Below are positions 49,181 to 57,394 of a DNA stretch of 64,000 nt, one piece after another; within the stretch, counting starts at the first letter, position 1; the number at the start of each line of letters is the position of its first letter. The stretch lies in NCBI GenBank assembly GCA_035468985.1, contig DATISF010000028.1:77427-141426 (forward strand), read 5' to 3'. Position numbers and translations under genes: made by a program. Source of the stretch: DASVHS01 sp035468985. GTDB taxonomy: Bacteria > Acidobacteriota > Thermoanaerobaculia > Gp7-AA8. The notes under the pieces are model-generated. The model saw only the letters and a list, made by a program, of their open reading frames with translations, ran no database searches and had not been told where the DNA came from.

Positions 49181-50677
49181 CTACGGCGAGAGCAGATGGA
49201 TGTTGATGCTCGAGCCCCCGCGGAGTGTGATCGGGTTCGGGAATGCGACCCCCAACGCGCAGCCCACGAAACTCAATGTGTCGCCGGCGCTCATGTGGAT
49301 GAGTCGGGTCCAGGAGACGGCCTCGTCGCTTCCCGTCTGAGGGGGCGTGACTCTATAGCCGAAGTCTGAGATCCCATTGACGACGCTCTGGAAGGTCATG
49401 GCGTTGAAACCCGGGCCGGCGGAGACAGTCAGATTCACTCCGACCATATACATTCCCGCGGTTGGTGCGGTGAACGTCGACGTCGTCGCGTTGTACGCGC
49501 TCGCGGTGTCGATTGTTGGGCTGCCGAATGGGACTGTACTGCAGATGACGTTTGTGTCCACCGAGTTGGCCGCCGACACGAACACCGATCCGATCGCATC
49601 GAGCTTCGTCTTGTCCGCACTGCTCATGAATCCGCCCGTGGTCGTCGTCGCTGTCGCATGCAGGGTGCCGCCGCCGAGGTTGCCGTGCGCGTGAACGTGA
49701 TCGGCGCGGGCGACGGCGGTTGCTGTTCCAGCGAAGTTGACAGCGCCGATCGACACCGGCGTGGCCGTGTTTGCCAGCACGATCGGCATCACCTCGGCGT
49801 CGCGTGCGATGAGGGGATCGATGAACGTTTGCGACACGATCCCGCTGGTGATGTCGCCACCGGAGTGCTGATGATCGCTATGGGAGACCGTCGTTGCCGC
49901 GCCGCTGCCACCGAACTGCGCGCTGACCGTCGCCGTCGAACCGGAGGTCGTGACGCCGATGCCTGCGCCAGCCGAGACATTGCCGATGCCGCTTCCGATG
50001 ATCGTGAGCGTATTGCCCGCCGCCGAAACGCTGGCCGTACCGGACGCCGCGAGCGTCACCAGGTCCGTCAGACCGTTCAACGAGCGCACCGCCGCACCGA
50101 GTGCGAGCGACGGGTTCGGATAGGTTCCAGCCAGCACGCCTCCGGCCGCGGCGCCGGTGAAATTCGCGCGGTCTGCAAGAAGATCCCAGTGCGTTCCGGT
50201 CCCCGGCGCCTCGCCTGCATTTGCGGCGTTGGCGATCCATGACGAGCCGTTGCTCGAGATCGCGTCGCCTTTCGCATACGACGCGACCACCGACCAAGCC
50301 CCGCGCCAGGTGAGACCTGCCACTCCCGGAAGTCCTTGTGCACCCTGCGCTCCTTGCACACCCTGCAGTCCCTGAGGTCCGGGAAAACCCTGCGCACCGA
50401 CAGGCCCCTGCGGACCGGGAGGGCCCTGCAGACCGGGAGGGCCCTGCAGACCAGTCGATCCGCGTGGACCCACCGAACCCGCCGGACCCGCGGGCCCGGC
50501 TGGTCCCGCCGGCCCCGGTGGACCTTGCGGTCCGGGTGTGCCATCCAGCGCGGACGTGCGAAACGCCATCTCGAATCCGGTCGCATCCTGACTCGCATTC
50601 GCGATTTGCGATCCGGCGACGATGACGCGCCCGGTGCCGTCAGTCGCAGTGACGCTGAGGATTCCGTCGGGAATCAC
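49181..50677 (-). CDS. Collagen-like surface protein, C-terminal part
   Basis: The frame encodes DGILSVTATDGTGRVIVAGS, then a collagen tract of ~25 Gly-X-Y triplets (about 50550 to 50320; GPQGPPGPAGPAGPAGPAG), a carbohydrate-module-like SYAKGDAISSNGSSWIA, tail-fibre-like HVHAHGNLGGG..GGFMSSADKTKLD, and a C-terminal C1q/TNF-like jelly roll (STFTAPTAGMYMVGVNL). GTG 50677 overlaps the stop of the upstream gene (GTGA), but it would start without a signal peptide. The preceding gene encodes the natural N-terminal half, so a frame change is likely (see findings). Confidence 0.75.
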   Translation of the reverse strand: MIPDGILSVTATDGTGRVIVAGSQIANASQDATGFEMAFRTSALDGTPGPQGPPGPAGPAGPAGPAGSVGPRGSTGLQGPPGLQGPPGPQGPVGAQGFPGPQGLQGVQGAQGAQGLPGVAGLTWRGAWSVVASYAKGDAISSNGSSWIANAANAGEAPGTGTHWDLLADRANFTGAAAGGVLAGTYPNPSLALGAAVRSLNGLTDLVTLAASGTASVSAAGNTLTIIGSGIGNVSAGAGIGVTTSGSTATVSAQFGGSGAATTVSHSDHQHSGGDITSGIVSQTFIDPLIARDAEVMPIVLANTATPVSIGAVNFAGTATAVARADHVHAHGNLGGGTLHATATTTTGGFMSSADKTKLDAIGSVFVSAANSVDTNVICSTVPFGSPTIDTASAYNATTSTFTAPTAGMYMVGVNLTVSAGPGFNAMTFQSVVNGISDFGYRVTPPQTGSDEAVSWTRLIHMSAGDTLSFVGCALGVAFPNPITLRGGSSINIHLLSP

Positions 50678-51321
50678 ATCGTTGTGATCGCCGAGAGCGG
50701 CACGATGCGCTGTTCCCACGCGCTGAGAGTCACGGGGGTCGAGGCGACTTCGACGCCGGCCGCATCGCGCACGTCGAGCGAGAGCGTCACCGGCGCGCCG
50801 GTGCTCTCGACGAGGAAGATGTTGTAACGGAAGTCGGGCGATTGCCGAAGTCCCTGCAGCACTGCGCTCTCGCCCTTCCGAATCGCGAGCTCCGCCGGCA
50901 CGGCCGAGAAAAAGAGGCCCTCGCTCGCAGCGGCGGATTGGCCGGCGAGCTGACTGTACACGCGCGCCGATGCGAGGACGGGCGCGGTCGAGCGGATGCG
51001 AAGACCGCCGAGCAGACCGCGTAGCCCGAACACTTCTTCGGAGACGTTGTCGAAGATCCGGCTGGAGCGTGGAGCCAGCGTCACCTCGAACGCCGCCGGC
51101 GCGCGGTTCTCCTGCCCTGTCAGGAGGAACTCGAGCCGCACGTCCGCCGCCGAGTCCGACGACGGATTCGTGAGGAATAGCGTCGTGTAGAACTGAGAAC
51201 CTCCCGCGCCTTCGATTCGTCCGACGGCGGGAAGGAAGAGGTCGGTGGACGAGAAGCCGGCAGACAGCGGCGCACATGCAAACACGCACAGCACGAACAG
51301 ACGAATGACGGGCTTGGGCAC
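50674..51321 (-). CDS. Secreted protein, N-terminal part of the collagen-like protein
   Basis: A 215-residue exported protein starting at GTG 51321 (GAGGAGG upstream), signal peptide CVFACAPLSAG. The mature part is a beta-sandwich (FSSTDLFLPAVGRIEGAGGS, QFYTTLFLTNPSSDSAADVR, ENRAPAAFEVTLAPRSSRIF) of the type found at the start of many secreted proteins in this kind of bacterium. It stops at WEQRIVPLSAITTM. In related proteins, as I recall them, the chain continues into the DG.L.VTATDGSGRV segment, which here lies in the next frame. Confidence 0.75.
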   Translation of the reverse strand: MPKPVIRLFVLCVFACAPLSAGFSSTDLFLPAVGRIEGAGGSQFYTTLFLTNPSSDSAADVRLEFLLTGQENRAPAAFEVTLAPRSSRIFDNVSEEVFGLRGLLGGLRIRSTAPVLASARVYSQLAGQSAAASEGLFFSAVPAELAIRKGESAVLQGLRQSPDFRYNIFLVESTGAPVTLSLDVRDAAGVEVASTPVTLSAWEQRIVPLSAITTM

Positions 51322-51362
51322 GAGTCCCTCCTCAGATGAGGTGACGAGAGTACACCTGCGAT

Positions 51363-52421
51363 CTACTGTGCGGTCGTATCCCCCGGCTCGTAACGCCATT
51401 CCGTCTCATGCTTCGCCCCTTCGGCGAATCGCGTGTCGACGTACTCTTCGAAAGCGATCGGACGATCGAGAACGCCGGTCTTGCGCATCAGGCTGACGAT
51501 CAGCTCGAAATCCTTCCGCGCGGGCGTCAGCGGCTGGTACATGACTCGATCGAGCGGCTTCGTCAGTGCCCAGCGGAGCAGCGCCGGATTCTGACGGTAG
51601 TAGTAGCGCCCGACGAAGTCCGCGGCGTGCTCGCGCCGCGGGAGGCGGCGCGGCGGATTGTCCAGCCACAACCCCGAACGGGCGATTCCATCGACGAGAA
51701 CCTGCACCGCCTGCGGCCGGTTGTCGATCACGTCCTGCCGCACCACGAGAACGCAGGAGATGTAATCGGGCCAGTACTGGCGCGCCTGAAACAGTACGCG
51801 TCCGAAACCGGCCATCTCTGCCTGCGACGGATACGGCTCGCCCATCGAGAACGCGTCGATGGCATTCGCGGCCAGCGCTCCGGCCACATCGGGCGGCGCC
51901 ATCTCCACCATCCTGATGTCCTTCGCGCTCATGCCGTTCTGTTCGAGCGCCTTGAAGATGATCAATCGCTCATCGGAGTAGCGGCTCGGAATGGCGACGG
52001 TCTTCCCCCTCAGGTCCGCGAACGTGTGAATCGGACCGTCCTTCGCCACCACGACCGCGCTTCCGTAGCGGTGTCCGAGGTAGACGATCTTGATCGGGAC
52101 GCCCTGAGCACGCAGGGCGATGGCCATCGGCGCGACCATGAATCCCGCCTGCATCTTGTTCGACATCAGCGCTTCCTTGATCTCCGGGAAACCCTGGAAC
52201 ATCCTCGGAATGAACTGATGGCGGGACGTCGAATGCGAGGCGATGTAGTCGGTCACCGGGCACGCGAGATGTCACGTGACCGGGATGTACGCGACGTTGA
52301 GCTTGCGTTTGGCGATGGGCAGCCGGTCGTTGAGCAGCACGGCCCAGTCGACGTTGAGCACCGCGTGCAGCACGGTGACGGCGACGAGCCAGACGCCCGC
52401 AAACACTGCGATCCGTTTCAC
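51363..52421 (-). CDS. ABC importer substrate-binding protein with in-frame UGA
   Basis: The product has 352 residues if codon 50 (TGA, 52272-52274) is read through. GTG 52421 follows a perfect GGAGGTGATC, and a membrane anchor (VFAGVWLVAVTVLHAVL) lies at residues 5-22. KLNVAYIPVT-[TGA]-HLACPVTDYIAS leads into an intact NMT1/SsuA-like periplasmic domain (FQGFPEIKEALMSNKMQAGF, IKIVYLGHRYGSAVVVAKDG, MAPPDVAGALAANAIDAFSM). As I recall the family, CHLTCPVTD is expected here, so TGA replaces the first Cys. Read-through as selenocysteine, a nonsense mutation or a sequencing error all remain possible. It is followed by no other gene of the operon. Confidence 0.7.
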
Positions 52422-52425
52422 GTGA

Positions 52426-53181
52426 TCACCTCCTCTCCTGCGCGAGCATGACACGAAAGCCGCTGTCGAGCAGCAGGCCGATCGTGCCGATGAGCAGCAT
52501 CCCGGCGACGACGAGGTCGTAACGCTTGCCGGCATTGCGCGCGTCGATGATGAGATAGCCGAGACCGGAATCGACGGCGATCATCTCCGCGGCGACGAGC
52601 ACGATCCAGGCGACCCCGAAGACGATGCGCAGCGACGAAAGGAGCTGCGGCAGCACGGACGGAAAGATCACCCGCCGCAGGAGCTCGGGCGTCGTCAGCC
52701 CGAAATTGCGTCCGGCACGAAGGAACACCGGCGGCACATTGCGGACGGCATTCGCGCTGGCCACGATGATCGGAAAAAGCGAGCCGACGAAAATCAGGAA
52801 AATCGGCGCGGCGTTCGAGACGCCGAACCAGATGACGGCGAGCGGCATCCACGCCAGCGGCGAGATCGGCCGCAGCATCTGCACGACGGGATTCGCGGCG
52901 CGATCGAGCCAGCGGTACCAGCCGAGGAGCATTCCCAGAGGAACGCCGACGATGACCGCGGCGAGATATCCGCTCCCGACGCGAAAAAGCGAGTCGCGGA
53001 TGTACGACCAGAGGAGCGATCGCTGCGCCAGCGCAACGATCGCCCGCGCGACATCGGCGGGCGACGGAAAGATGCGCGTGCCGCTCGAGACCACCGCGAA
53101 GTGCCACAGAAGCAACAAGGCGATGCCCGTGACCGCGGGCGGCCCGAATCTCGATTCCCGAATCCCGAATCCCGCCCTCAT
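52426..53181 (-). CDS. ABC importer permease (SsuC/TauC-like), copy 1
   Basis: A 251-residue inner-membrane permease with six helices and the EAA-like loop of this family (RNFGLTTPELLRRVIFPSVL). Segments RPISPLAWMPLAVIWFG and DSGLGYLIIDARNAGKRYDL are shared with the second permease of the operon. The first residues after Met (RAGFGIRESRFG) are encoded by a heptamer array (53143-53177). The ATG overlaps the ATPase stop; the stop lies just before the binding-protein start. Confidence 0.9.
   Translation of the reverse strand: MRAGFGIRESRFGPPAVTGIALLLLWHFAVVSSGTRIFPSPADVARAIVALAQRSLLWSYIRDSLFRVGSGYLAAVIVGVPLGMLLGWYRWLDRAANPVVQMLRPISPLAWMPLAVIWFGVSNAAPIFLIFVGSLFPIIVASANAVRNVPPVFLRAGRNFGLTTPELLRRVIFPSVLPQLLSSLRIVFGVAWIVLVAAEMIAVDSGLGYLIIDARNAGKRYDLVVAGMLLIGTIGLLLDSGFRVMLAQERR
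53143..53177. repeat. Heptamer array at the permease 1 start
   Basis: CGAATCTCGATTCCCGAATC and further GAATCCC units, the same unit as at 37914. It forms codons 2-13 of the permease and lies next to the stop of the upstream ATPase gene. Confidence 0.7.
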
Positions 53182-53915
53182 ACCTGATGCGCCAGACCGA
53201 TCTCCGCGAACAGCTGATCGCGCAGTTGGATGTACCGCGGCGCGCTGAGATCGCGCGGATGCGGGATGTCGATGTCGACGATCCGCCGGATGCGCGCGGG
53301 CCGCTGCGACATGACCACGACCCGATCGGCGAGCTGCACCGATTCCTCGATGTCGTGCGTCACAAAGAGGATCGTCTTCTTCTCGGCCTGCCAGATGCGC
53401 AGCAGCTCGCGCCGCATCTGCAGGCGCGTGATCGAGTCGAGCGCGCCGAACGGTTCATCGAGATAGAGCACGTCGGGATTCACGGCTAGCGCACGCGCGA
53501 CTTCGAGCCGCTGCTTCATTCCTCCCGACAGCTCGCTCGGATACGCCTTCTCGAACCCCTCGAGTCCGACGAGATGGACGTAGTGCGCGATGCGCTTCCG
53601 CTTCTCGCCGCCGGCGAGGCGATAGAGGCCGAAGCCGACGTTCTGCTCGACATTCAGCCACGGGAAAACGCCGCGTTCCTGAAACACGAAAATGCGGCGC
53701 GGATCGGGACCCTTCACATTCACCGCGTCGATCGTCACTTCGCCTTCGGTCGGAGCGATGAATCCGGCCACGATGTTGAGCAGCGTCGACTTCCCGCATC
53801 CGGAGGGGCCGAGGAAGCAGACGAATTCGCCTTCGCGGACGGAGAGGTCGATGGGGCGGAGCACATCGACTGCGCCGAATCGTTTGGTCACGCCGCGAAA
53901 CTCGACCTTGCTCAC
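53178..53915 (-). CDS. ABC importer ATPase (SsuB/TauB-like)
   Basis: A 245-residue ATP-binding subunit: Walker A GPSGCGKST, Q-loop FVFQERG, signature LSGGMKQR, Walker B VLYLDEPFGALD, and switch His FVTHD. The FGALD form is typical of nitrate/sulfonate/taurine-type importers. GTG 53915 overlaps the permease 2 stop (GTGA). It sits between two permease genes, which suggests a heterodimeric membrane part. Confidence 0.95.
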   Translation of the reverse strand: MSKVEFRGVTKRFGAVDVLRPIDLSVREGEFVCFLGPSGCGKSTLLNIVAGFIAPTEGEVTIDAVNVKGPDPRRIFVFQERGVFPWLNVEQNVGFGLYRLAGGEKRKRIAHYVHLVGLEGFEKAYPSELSGGMKQRLEVARALAVNPDVLYLDEPFGALDSITRLQMRRELLRIWQAEKKTILFVTHDIEESVQLADRVVVMSQRPARIRRIVDIDIPHPRDLSAPRYIQLRDQLFAEIGLAHQV

Positions 53916-54661
53916 TGCTCGGCGTATCCCCAGCGCACGAAATCGAGCCGCTCCGCGCGCCGCATCACCACATCGAGAACGATTCCGGTGGCGCCGATGA
54001 GCATCATCCCGGCGACGACCAGGTCATAACGGTTGCCGGCATTGCGCGCGTCGATGATGAGAAATCCGAGACCGGAGTTCACCGCGATCATCTCCGCGGC
54101 CACCACGACCAGCCAGGCGATGCCGAGGGCGATGCGCATGCCGATGACGAGCTGCGGGAGGATGGCCGGGAAGATCACGCTGCGAAGCAGCTGCGCTCGT
54201 GACAGTCCGAAGTTCGCCCCGGCGCGCAGGTGGACGCTCTCGATGTTCTGCACGGCGTGCATCGCGGTCACGATGAGCGGAAACAGCGACGCGAGAAAAA
54301 TCAGGAAGATCGCCGAGAGGTCGCCAACGCCGAACCAGAGGATGGCAATCGGGATCCAGGCCAGCGGCGAGATCGGCCGCAGGATCTGCAAGAACGGATT
54401 GAGCGCCAGCTCGCCACGCCGCCAGAGCCCGAGAGCGACGCCTGTAGGAATGCCCACGATCAGCGCCGCGAAGTAGCCCCAGGTCACGCGAAAGAGCGAA
54501 GCCACGATGTACTTGAGGAGAAGACCGCGCCACGCCAGCTCACCGATCGCAGCGAGCGCAGCGAAGGGGCCGGGGACGAGCGTCGCATGCGCCGCCCAGA
54601 CAGCGACCTGCCATGCGGCGACAAAGAGCGCGATGCCCGTGAAGGGAAGAACTCTACGCAA
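53912..54661 (-). CDS. ABC importer permease (SsuC/TauC-like), copy 2
   Basis: A 249-residue permease with six helices and the EAA-like loop (GANFGLSRAQLLRSVIFPAIL), similar to permease 1 (RPISPLAWIPIAILWFG; NSGLGFLIIDARNAGNRYDL). The long open frame to 55258 is mainly a shadow of the sortase gene and the heptamer array. I chose TTG 54661, which gives RRVLPFTGIALFVAAWQ, the expected N-terminus; no clear ribosome binding site is visible. It is the first gene of the importer operon. Confidence 0.85.
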   Translation of the reverse strand: MRRVLPFTGIALFVAAWQVAVWAAHATLVPGPFAALAAIGELAWRGLLLKYIVASLFRVTWGYFAALIVGIPTGVALGLWRRGELALNPFLQILRPISPLAWIPIAILWFGVGDLSAIFLIFLASLFPLIVTAMHAVQNIESVHLRAGANFGLSRAQLLRSVIFPAILPQLVIGMRIALGIAWLVVVAAEMIAVNSGLGFLIIDARNAGNRYDLVVAGMMLIGATGIVLDVVMRRAERLDFVRWGYAEQ

Positions 54662-54679
54662 TTGGGGCGGGAGGGTAGC

Positions 54680-54760
54680 ACGGGACGCCGGGGCACGAGG
54701 ACACGAAACGCGGGTGCCATGCCGCACCTTGGTCCCGTGTCCCCGAGTCCTCGAGTCCTT
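54680..54760. repeat. Heptamer inverted array between sortase and permease 2 genes
   Basis: Left part 54680-54710 (GGGACGC, CGGGGCA, CGAGGAC, ACGA), loop with GGTGCCATGCCGCACC (itself a hairpin), right part 54731-54760 (GTCCCGT, GTCCCCG, AGTCCTC, GAGTCC). It probably ends the sortase transcript. Confidence 0.65.
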
Positions 54761-54762
54761 TC

Positions 54763-55329
54763 TCACATCGCCGTCGCCACGACCGCGTACCGCAACTCCC
54801 CTCCCGGACGAATGGCATTGAACGGATAGCACGTGATCAGCGTCAGCCGGCGGTCGCCGCTGTCGGCCATCACCGCGGTATCGCGCTGCTTCACCACGCG
54901 GATGCTGCGCACGCGGTAACGAACGGCTTCGCCGGAACGCGTCTCGATGACGATCTCGTCGCCGATGTCGATGTCGTGCAGGACCGCGAACTGCGTGTCG
55001 CGGTGCGCGGAGATGACGCAGTTCCCGATCGCGCCCGGAGCGGCCGTGCCGTCGACGTGGCCCGGACCGAAGGCCATCGCCCGCCCGCTCGCGCCGGAGA
55101 GAACGATGAACGCGCGATGCTGGCGCGAGAACTCGATCTTCGCCACCGGCCACGTGTCCGCCCAGCGCCACGGTTTCGCATGCTGCTCGCCGTGCAGCGT
55201 TCGCGACCACGCTCCATCGAGCAACACCTGCGCGAGCCTCGCTTTCGCGTAGATCCACGCTCCATGACCGAAGAGAAGCATGCCGGTCATGGCCATGCAG
55301 ACGAGGAGAGAGATCACTTGAGCACGCAT
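54763..55329 (-). CDS. Class GN-like sortase
   Basis: A 188-residue sortase with one N-terminal membrane anchor (VISLLVCMAMTGMLLFGHG). The catalytic triad is H109 (ISAHRDTQF), C167 (LITCYPF) and R180 (GGELRYAV). Sequence and context fit the marine-proteobacterial-type sortase (TIGR03784), which has a single dedicated substrate. ATG 55329 lies inside the end of the vWA substrate gene (16-base overlap). Confidence 0.93.
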   Translation of the reverse strand: MRAQVISLLVCMAMTGMLLFGHGAWIYAKARLAQVLLDGAWSRTLHGEQHAKPWRWADTWPVAKIEFSRQHRAFIVLSGASGRAMAFGPGHVDGTAAPGAIGNCVISAHRDTQFAVLHDIDIGDEIVIETRSGEAVRYRVRSIRVVKQRDTAVMADSGDRRLTLITCYPFNAIRPGGELRYAVVATAM

Positions 55330-57251
55330 GCGCGGCCTCCGATCACAGCGATGGCGATGAGAAACGCGCCGATCAGCATCTGCAGCTGCGCCGGCGTCGC
55401 GGTCCGCGGGAGTGAACCCTCGATGCCGCCCCAGCCGGCGGGGAGATTCACGGGCACCTGGCGCGTCTCACAGTTCTGCAGAGGAACGCTCGACGGCGTC
55501 GTGTCGACGGCGACAAGGCTCGTGAACCGCGTCACGAGGTGATGGAGCAGCGCCAGCTCCACGATCTTCTGGCGCGTGTCGTCGTTCGGAGTATCGGTGA
55601 GCGTTTCGATCTTTGCGCGGGCCCAGAGTTTGGCGATTCCGGACTCGTGCGGGCGAGATTCTTCGCCGTCTGCGCGGCTCAGAATGACGTGAGTCTCGTG
55701 CCAGCCTTCGCCGGACACGATCACGCGGCCGGCGGCGTGGGAGAACTTTACCGTCACCACCACCGGCTCGCCGGCATACAGATCGGGGACGCGCTGCGGC
55801 CACATCTCGGCGGCCGGATCGTCGAACCGCACGTCGATGCCGCTCAACACGGGGCTTTCGAGCTTCTCGAAGAGTGCGGTCATCTTCTCCTGCACCTCCT
55901 CGGCATTGGCGATGTACGTGAACGTTCCGCGGCCGAACCGCGCGGCATTGCGCATGAAGTGCGAATTCGGCGCGGAGCCGATGCCGACCGTGAACAGACG
56001 GCTGCGTCCGAGGTGTTCGCGGATGAAGGAGAAGAGCTCGGACTCGTTGCTGACGTCGCCATCGGTCATAAATACGACCTGGCGCACGATTCCGTCGTTC
56101 GTCTCGCCCGAATCGTGCAGCGCGGCCTGGAGTGCCGGCAGCATCTCGGTGCCGCCTTCAGCGTCGAGTTGATTCACCCACTGCTTCGCGTTCGCCAGGT
56201 TGTCGGCCGTCGCAGGCTGCGGGGCATCGAACAGCGTTTTCGTTTCGGAATTGAATTCGATGATATCGAAGCGGTCGCGCGGCGAGAGCCGCTCCAGCGC
56301 GAGCAGAAGCGCGTTCTTCGCGGCCTCGAGCGACGGACCGGCCATCGATCCCGACGTGTCGATGATGAAGATCGATTCTTTCGGCAGGCGCGTACCACCT
56401 TTCGACGGCGGCATCAGCATCAACAGGCCATAGTCGTTCTCCATGAAGAGCGCGCTCTTCGGCTCGCTGCCGAGGTCGGGCTGCCAGACGAGCTCGAAAT
56501 CGCGATCGGCGGGGGCGTCGACGACGGAGATCAGGTAGTGCGACGGTGAGAGTGTCGTCGCGTCGGTCTTGAAATAGGGCGAGTCGATGCGGCGCAGAGG
56601 GACGCCGGAATCGAGATCGACGGAGAGGTGGAACCCCTCACCCTGCCCACTCCCCGCGACGCGGGGAGTGGGTGGCTGAAGGCCGGGTGAGGGGCCGCTC
56701 GGGTCATACCGCGGCCCGATCGCCGTCGGAAACCGGAACCGGAACGCGCCGTCGCGAACCTCGACCGTCTGCTGATAGTCGATGGTCACGACGACCTCCT
56801 GGCCCGCTCCGACGTTCGCAATCGACGCGGTGAAGAGGTTCGGACGCTCCTGCGAAAGCATCGATGCCTGCTTCCCCTCGCTCTTCGCCTGCTCGTAGAT
56901 CTGTTCGGCTTCCTTCCGCTCGTGGATCTCGCCTTCGATGACGCGATCCCCGACTCGCATGCGCAAGCCATCGACCGCCGCGGTCTCCGGGAGCGGAAAG
57001 ACGTACACGGCTTCCGCGCAGGTCGATTCGGGGTTGCGGAAGCGTTGCCTGACTTCGCCGCGCAACACGATGCCGCGCACCTGAAGCGCGACGTTCGTCT
57101 CGACGGTCGGCGCCGGCACGTACACACCCGGCGAATTGGTCTTGAGCAGCATCATGCCGCTCTTCACGAGGTTCATCGTGAGCAGCGGTTTGTCCTGGGC
57201 AACGGCGGCGGCTCCAACAAAGAAGATCAGGGCGGCGAGTCGGCGGGCCAT
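55314..57251 (-). CDS. VIT/vWA sortase substrate (TIGR03788-like)
   Basis: A 645-residue exported protein, signal peptide ending AVAQ. An N-terminal VIT domain (~40-185) has YVFPLPETAAVDGLRMRVGD and ERKEAEQIYEQAKSEGKQAS. The vWA domain (~300-475) has IIDTSGSMAG. The C-terminus carries a sorting signal LPRTATPAQLQ, helix LIGAFLIAIAVIGG, and a short tail RACVLK. Two repeat-derived inserts are in frame: residues ~186-206 (56634-56694) and ~521-533 (55655-55690). The role of these substrates is unknown. ATG 57251 follows GGAGG. Confidence 0.93.
   Translation of the reverse strand: MARRLAALIFFVGAAAVAQDKPLLTMNLVKSGMMLLKTNSPGVYVPAPTVETNVALQVRGIVLRGEVRQRFRNPESTCAEAVYVFPLPETAAVDGLRMRVGDRVIEGEIHERKEAEQIYEQAKSEGKQASMLSQERPNLFTASIANVGAGQEVVVTIDYQQTVEVRDGAFRFRFPTAIGPRYDPSGPSPGLQPPTPRVAGSGQGEGFHLSVDLDSGVPLRRIDSPYFKTDATTLSPSHYLISVVDAPADRDFELVWQPDLGSEPKSALFMENDYGLLMLMPPSKGGTRLPKESIFIIDTSGSMAGPSLEAAKNALLLALERLSPRDRFDIIEFNSETKTLFDAPQPATADNLANAKQWVNQLDAEGGTEMLPALQAALHDSGETNDGIVRQVVFMTDGDVSNESELFSFIREHLGRSRLFTVGIGSAPNSHFMRNAARFGRGTFTYIANAEEVQEKMTALFEKLESPVLSGIDVRFDDPAAEMWPQRVPDLYAGEPVVVTVKFSHAAGRVIVSGEGWHETHVILSRADGEESRPHESGIAKLWARAKIETLTDTPNDDTRQKIVELALLHHLVTRFTSLVAVDTTPSSVPLQNCETRQVPVNLPAGWGGIEGSLPRTATPAQLQMLIGAFLIAIAVIGGRACVLK
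55655..55690. repeat. Fragment of the long palindromic repeat inside the vWA gene
   Basis: CATTCTGAGCCGCGCAGACG and GCGAAGAATCTCG on the minus strand match the arm of the long palindromes (TCATCCTGAGCCGCGAAGAC, GCGAAGGATCTCG) with few changes. Translated in frame as HVILSRADGEESRP, between the vWA domain and the sorting signal. Confidence 0.75.
56634..56694. repeat. Palindrome inside the vWA gene
   Basis: Outer arms CCCCTCACCC and GGGTGAGGGG, inner perfect arms CCCACTCCCCGCG and CGCGGGGAGTGGG. The reading frame stays open; it gives a Pro/Gly-rich insert of ~20 residues between the VIT and vWA domains. Confidence 0.85.
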
Positions 57252-57369
57252 GTCATTTCCTCCGCCATCAGTAGGCGTCCGCATCGCGGCATGGCACGGG
57301 AACGCGCGAGGAAAGTTGAAGGCGCGATTGTGGCGAAACTAAGGCGCGAGAATTCGACCAACCGCCTCG

Positions 57370-57375
57370 TACAAT
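57370..57375 (+). promoter_or_regulatory. -10 box TACAAT of the sortase-system regulator
   Basis: TACAAT lies 19 bases before ATG 57395, with GAGG between. So this operon probably has a short leader with a ribosome binding site, unlike the leaderless cases. Confidence 0.5.
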
Positions 57376-57394
57376 TCGAACGAGGACTGAACTG

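Noticed and set aside
50320..50550. GC-rich triplet repeat that could be a minisatellite or CRISPR
   Set aside because: It is the DNA of the Gly-X-Y collagen tract, in frame, with varied codons.
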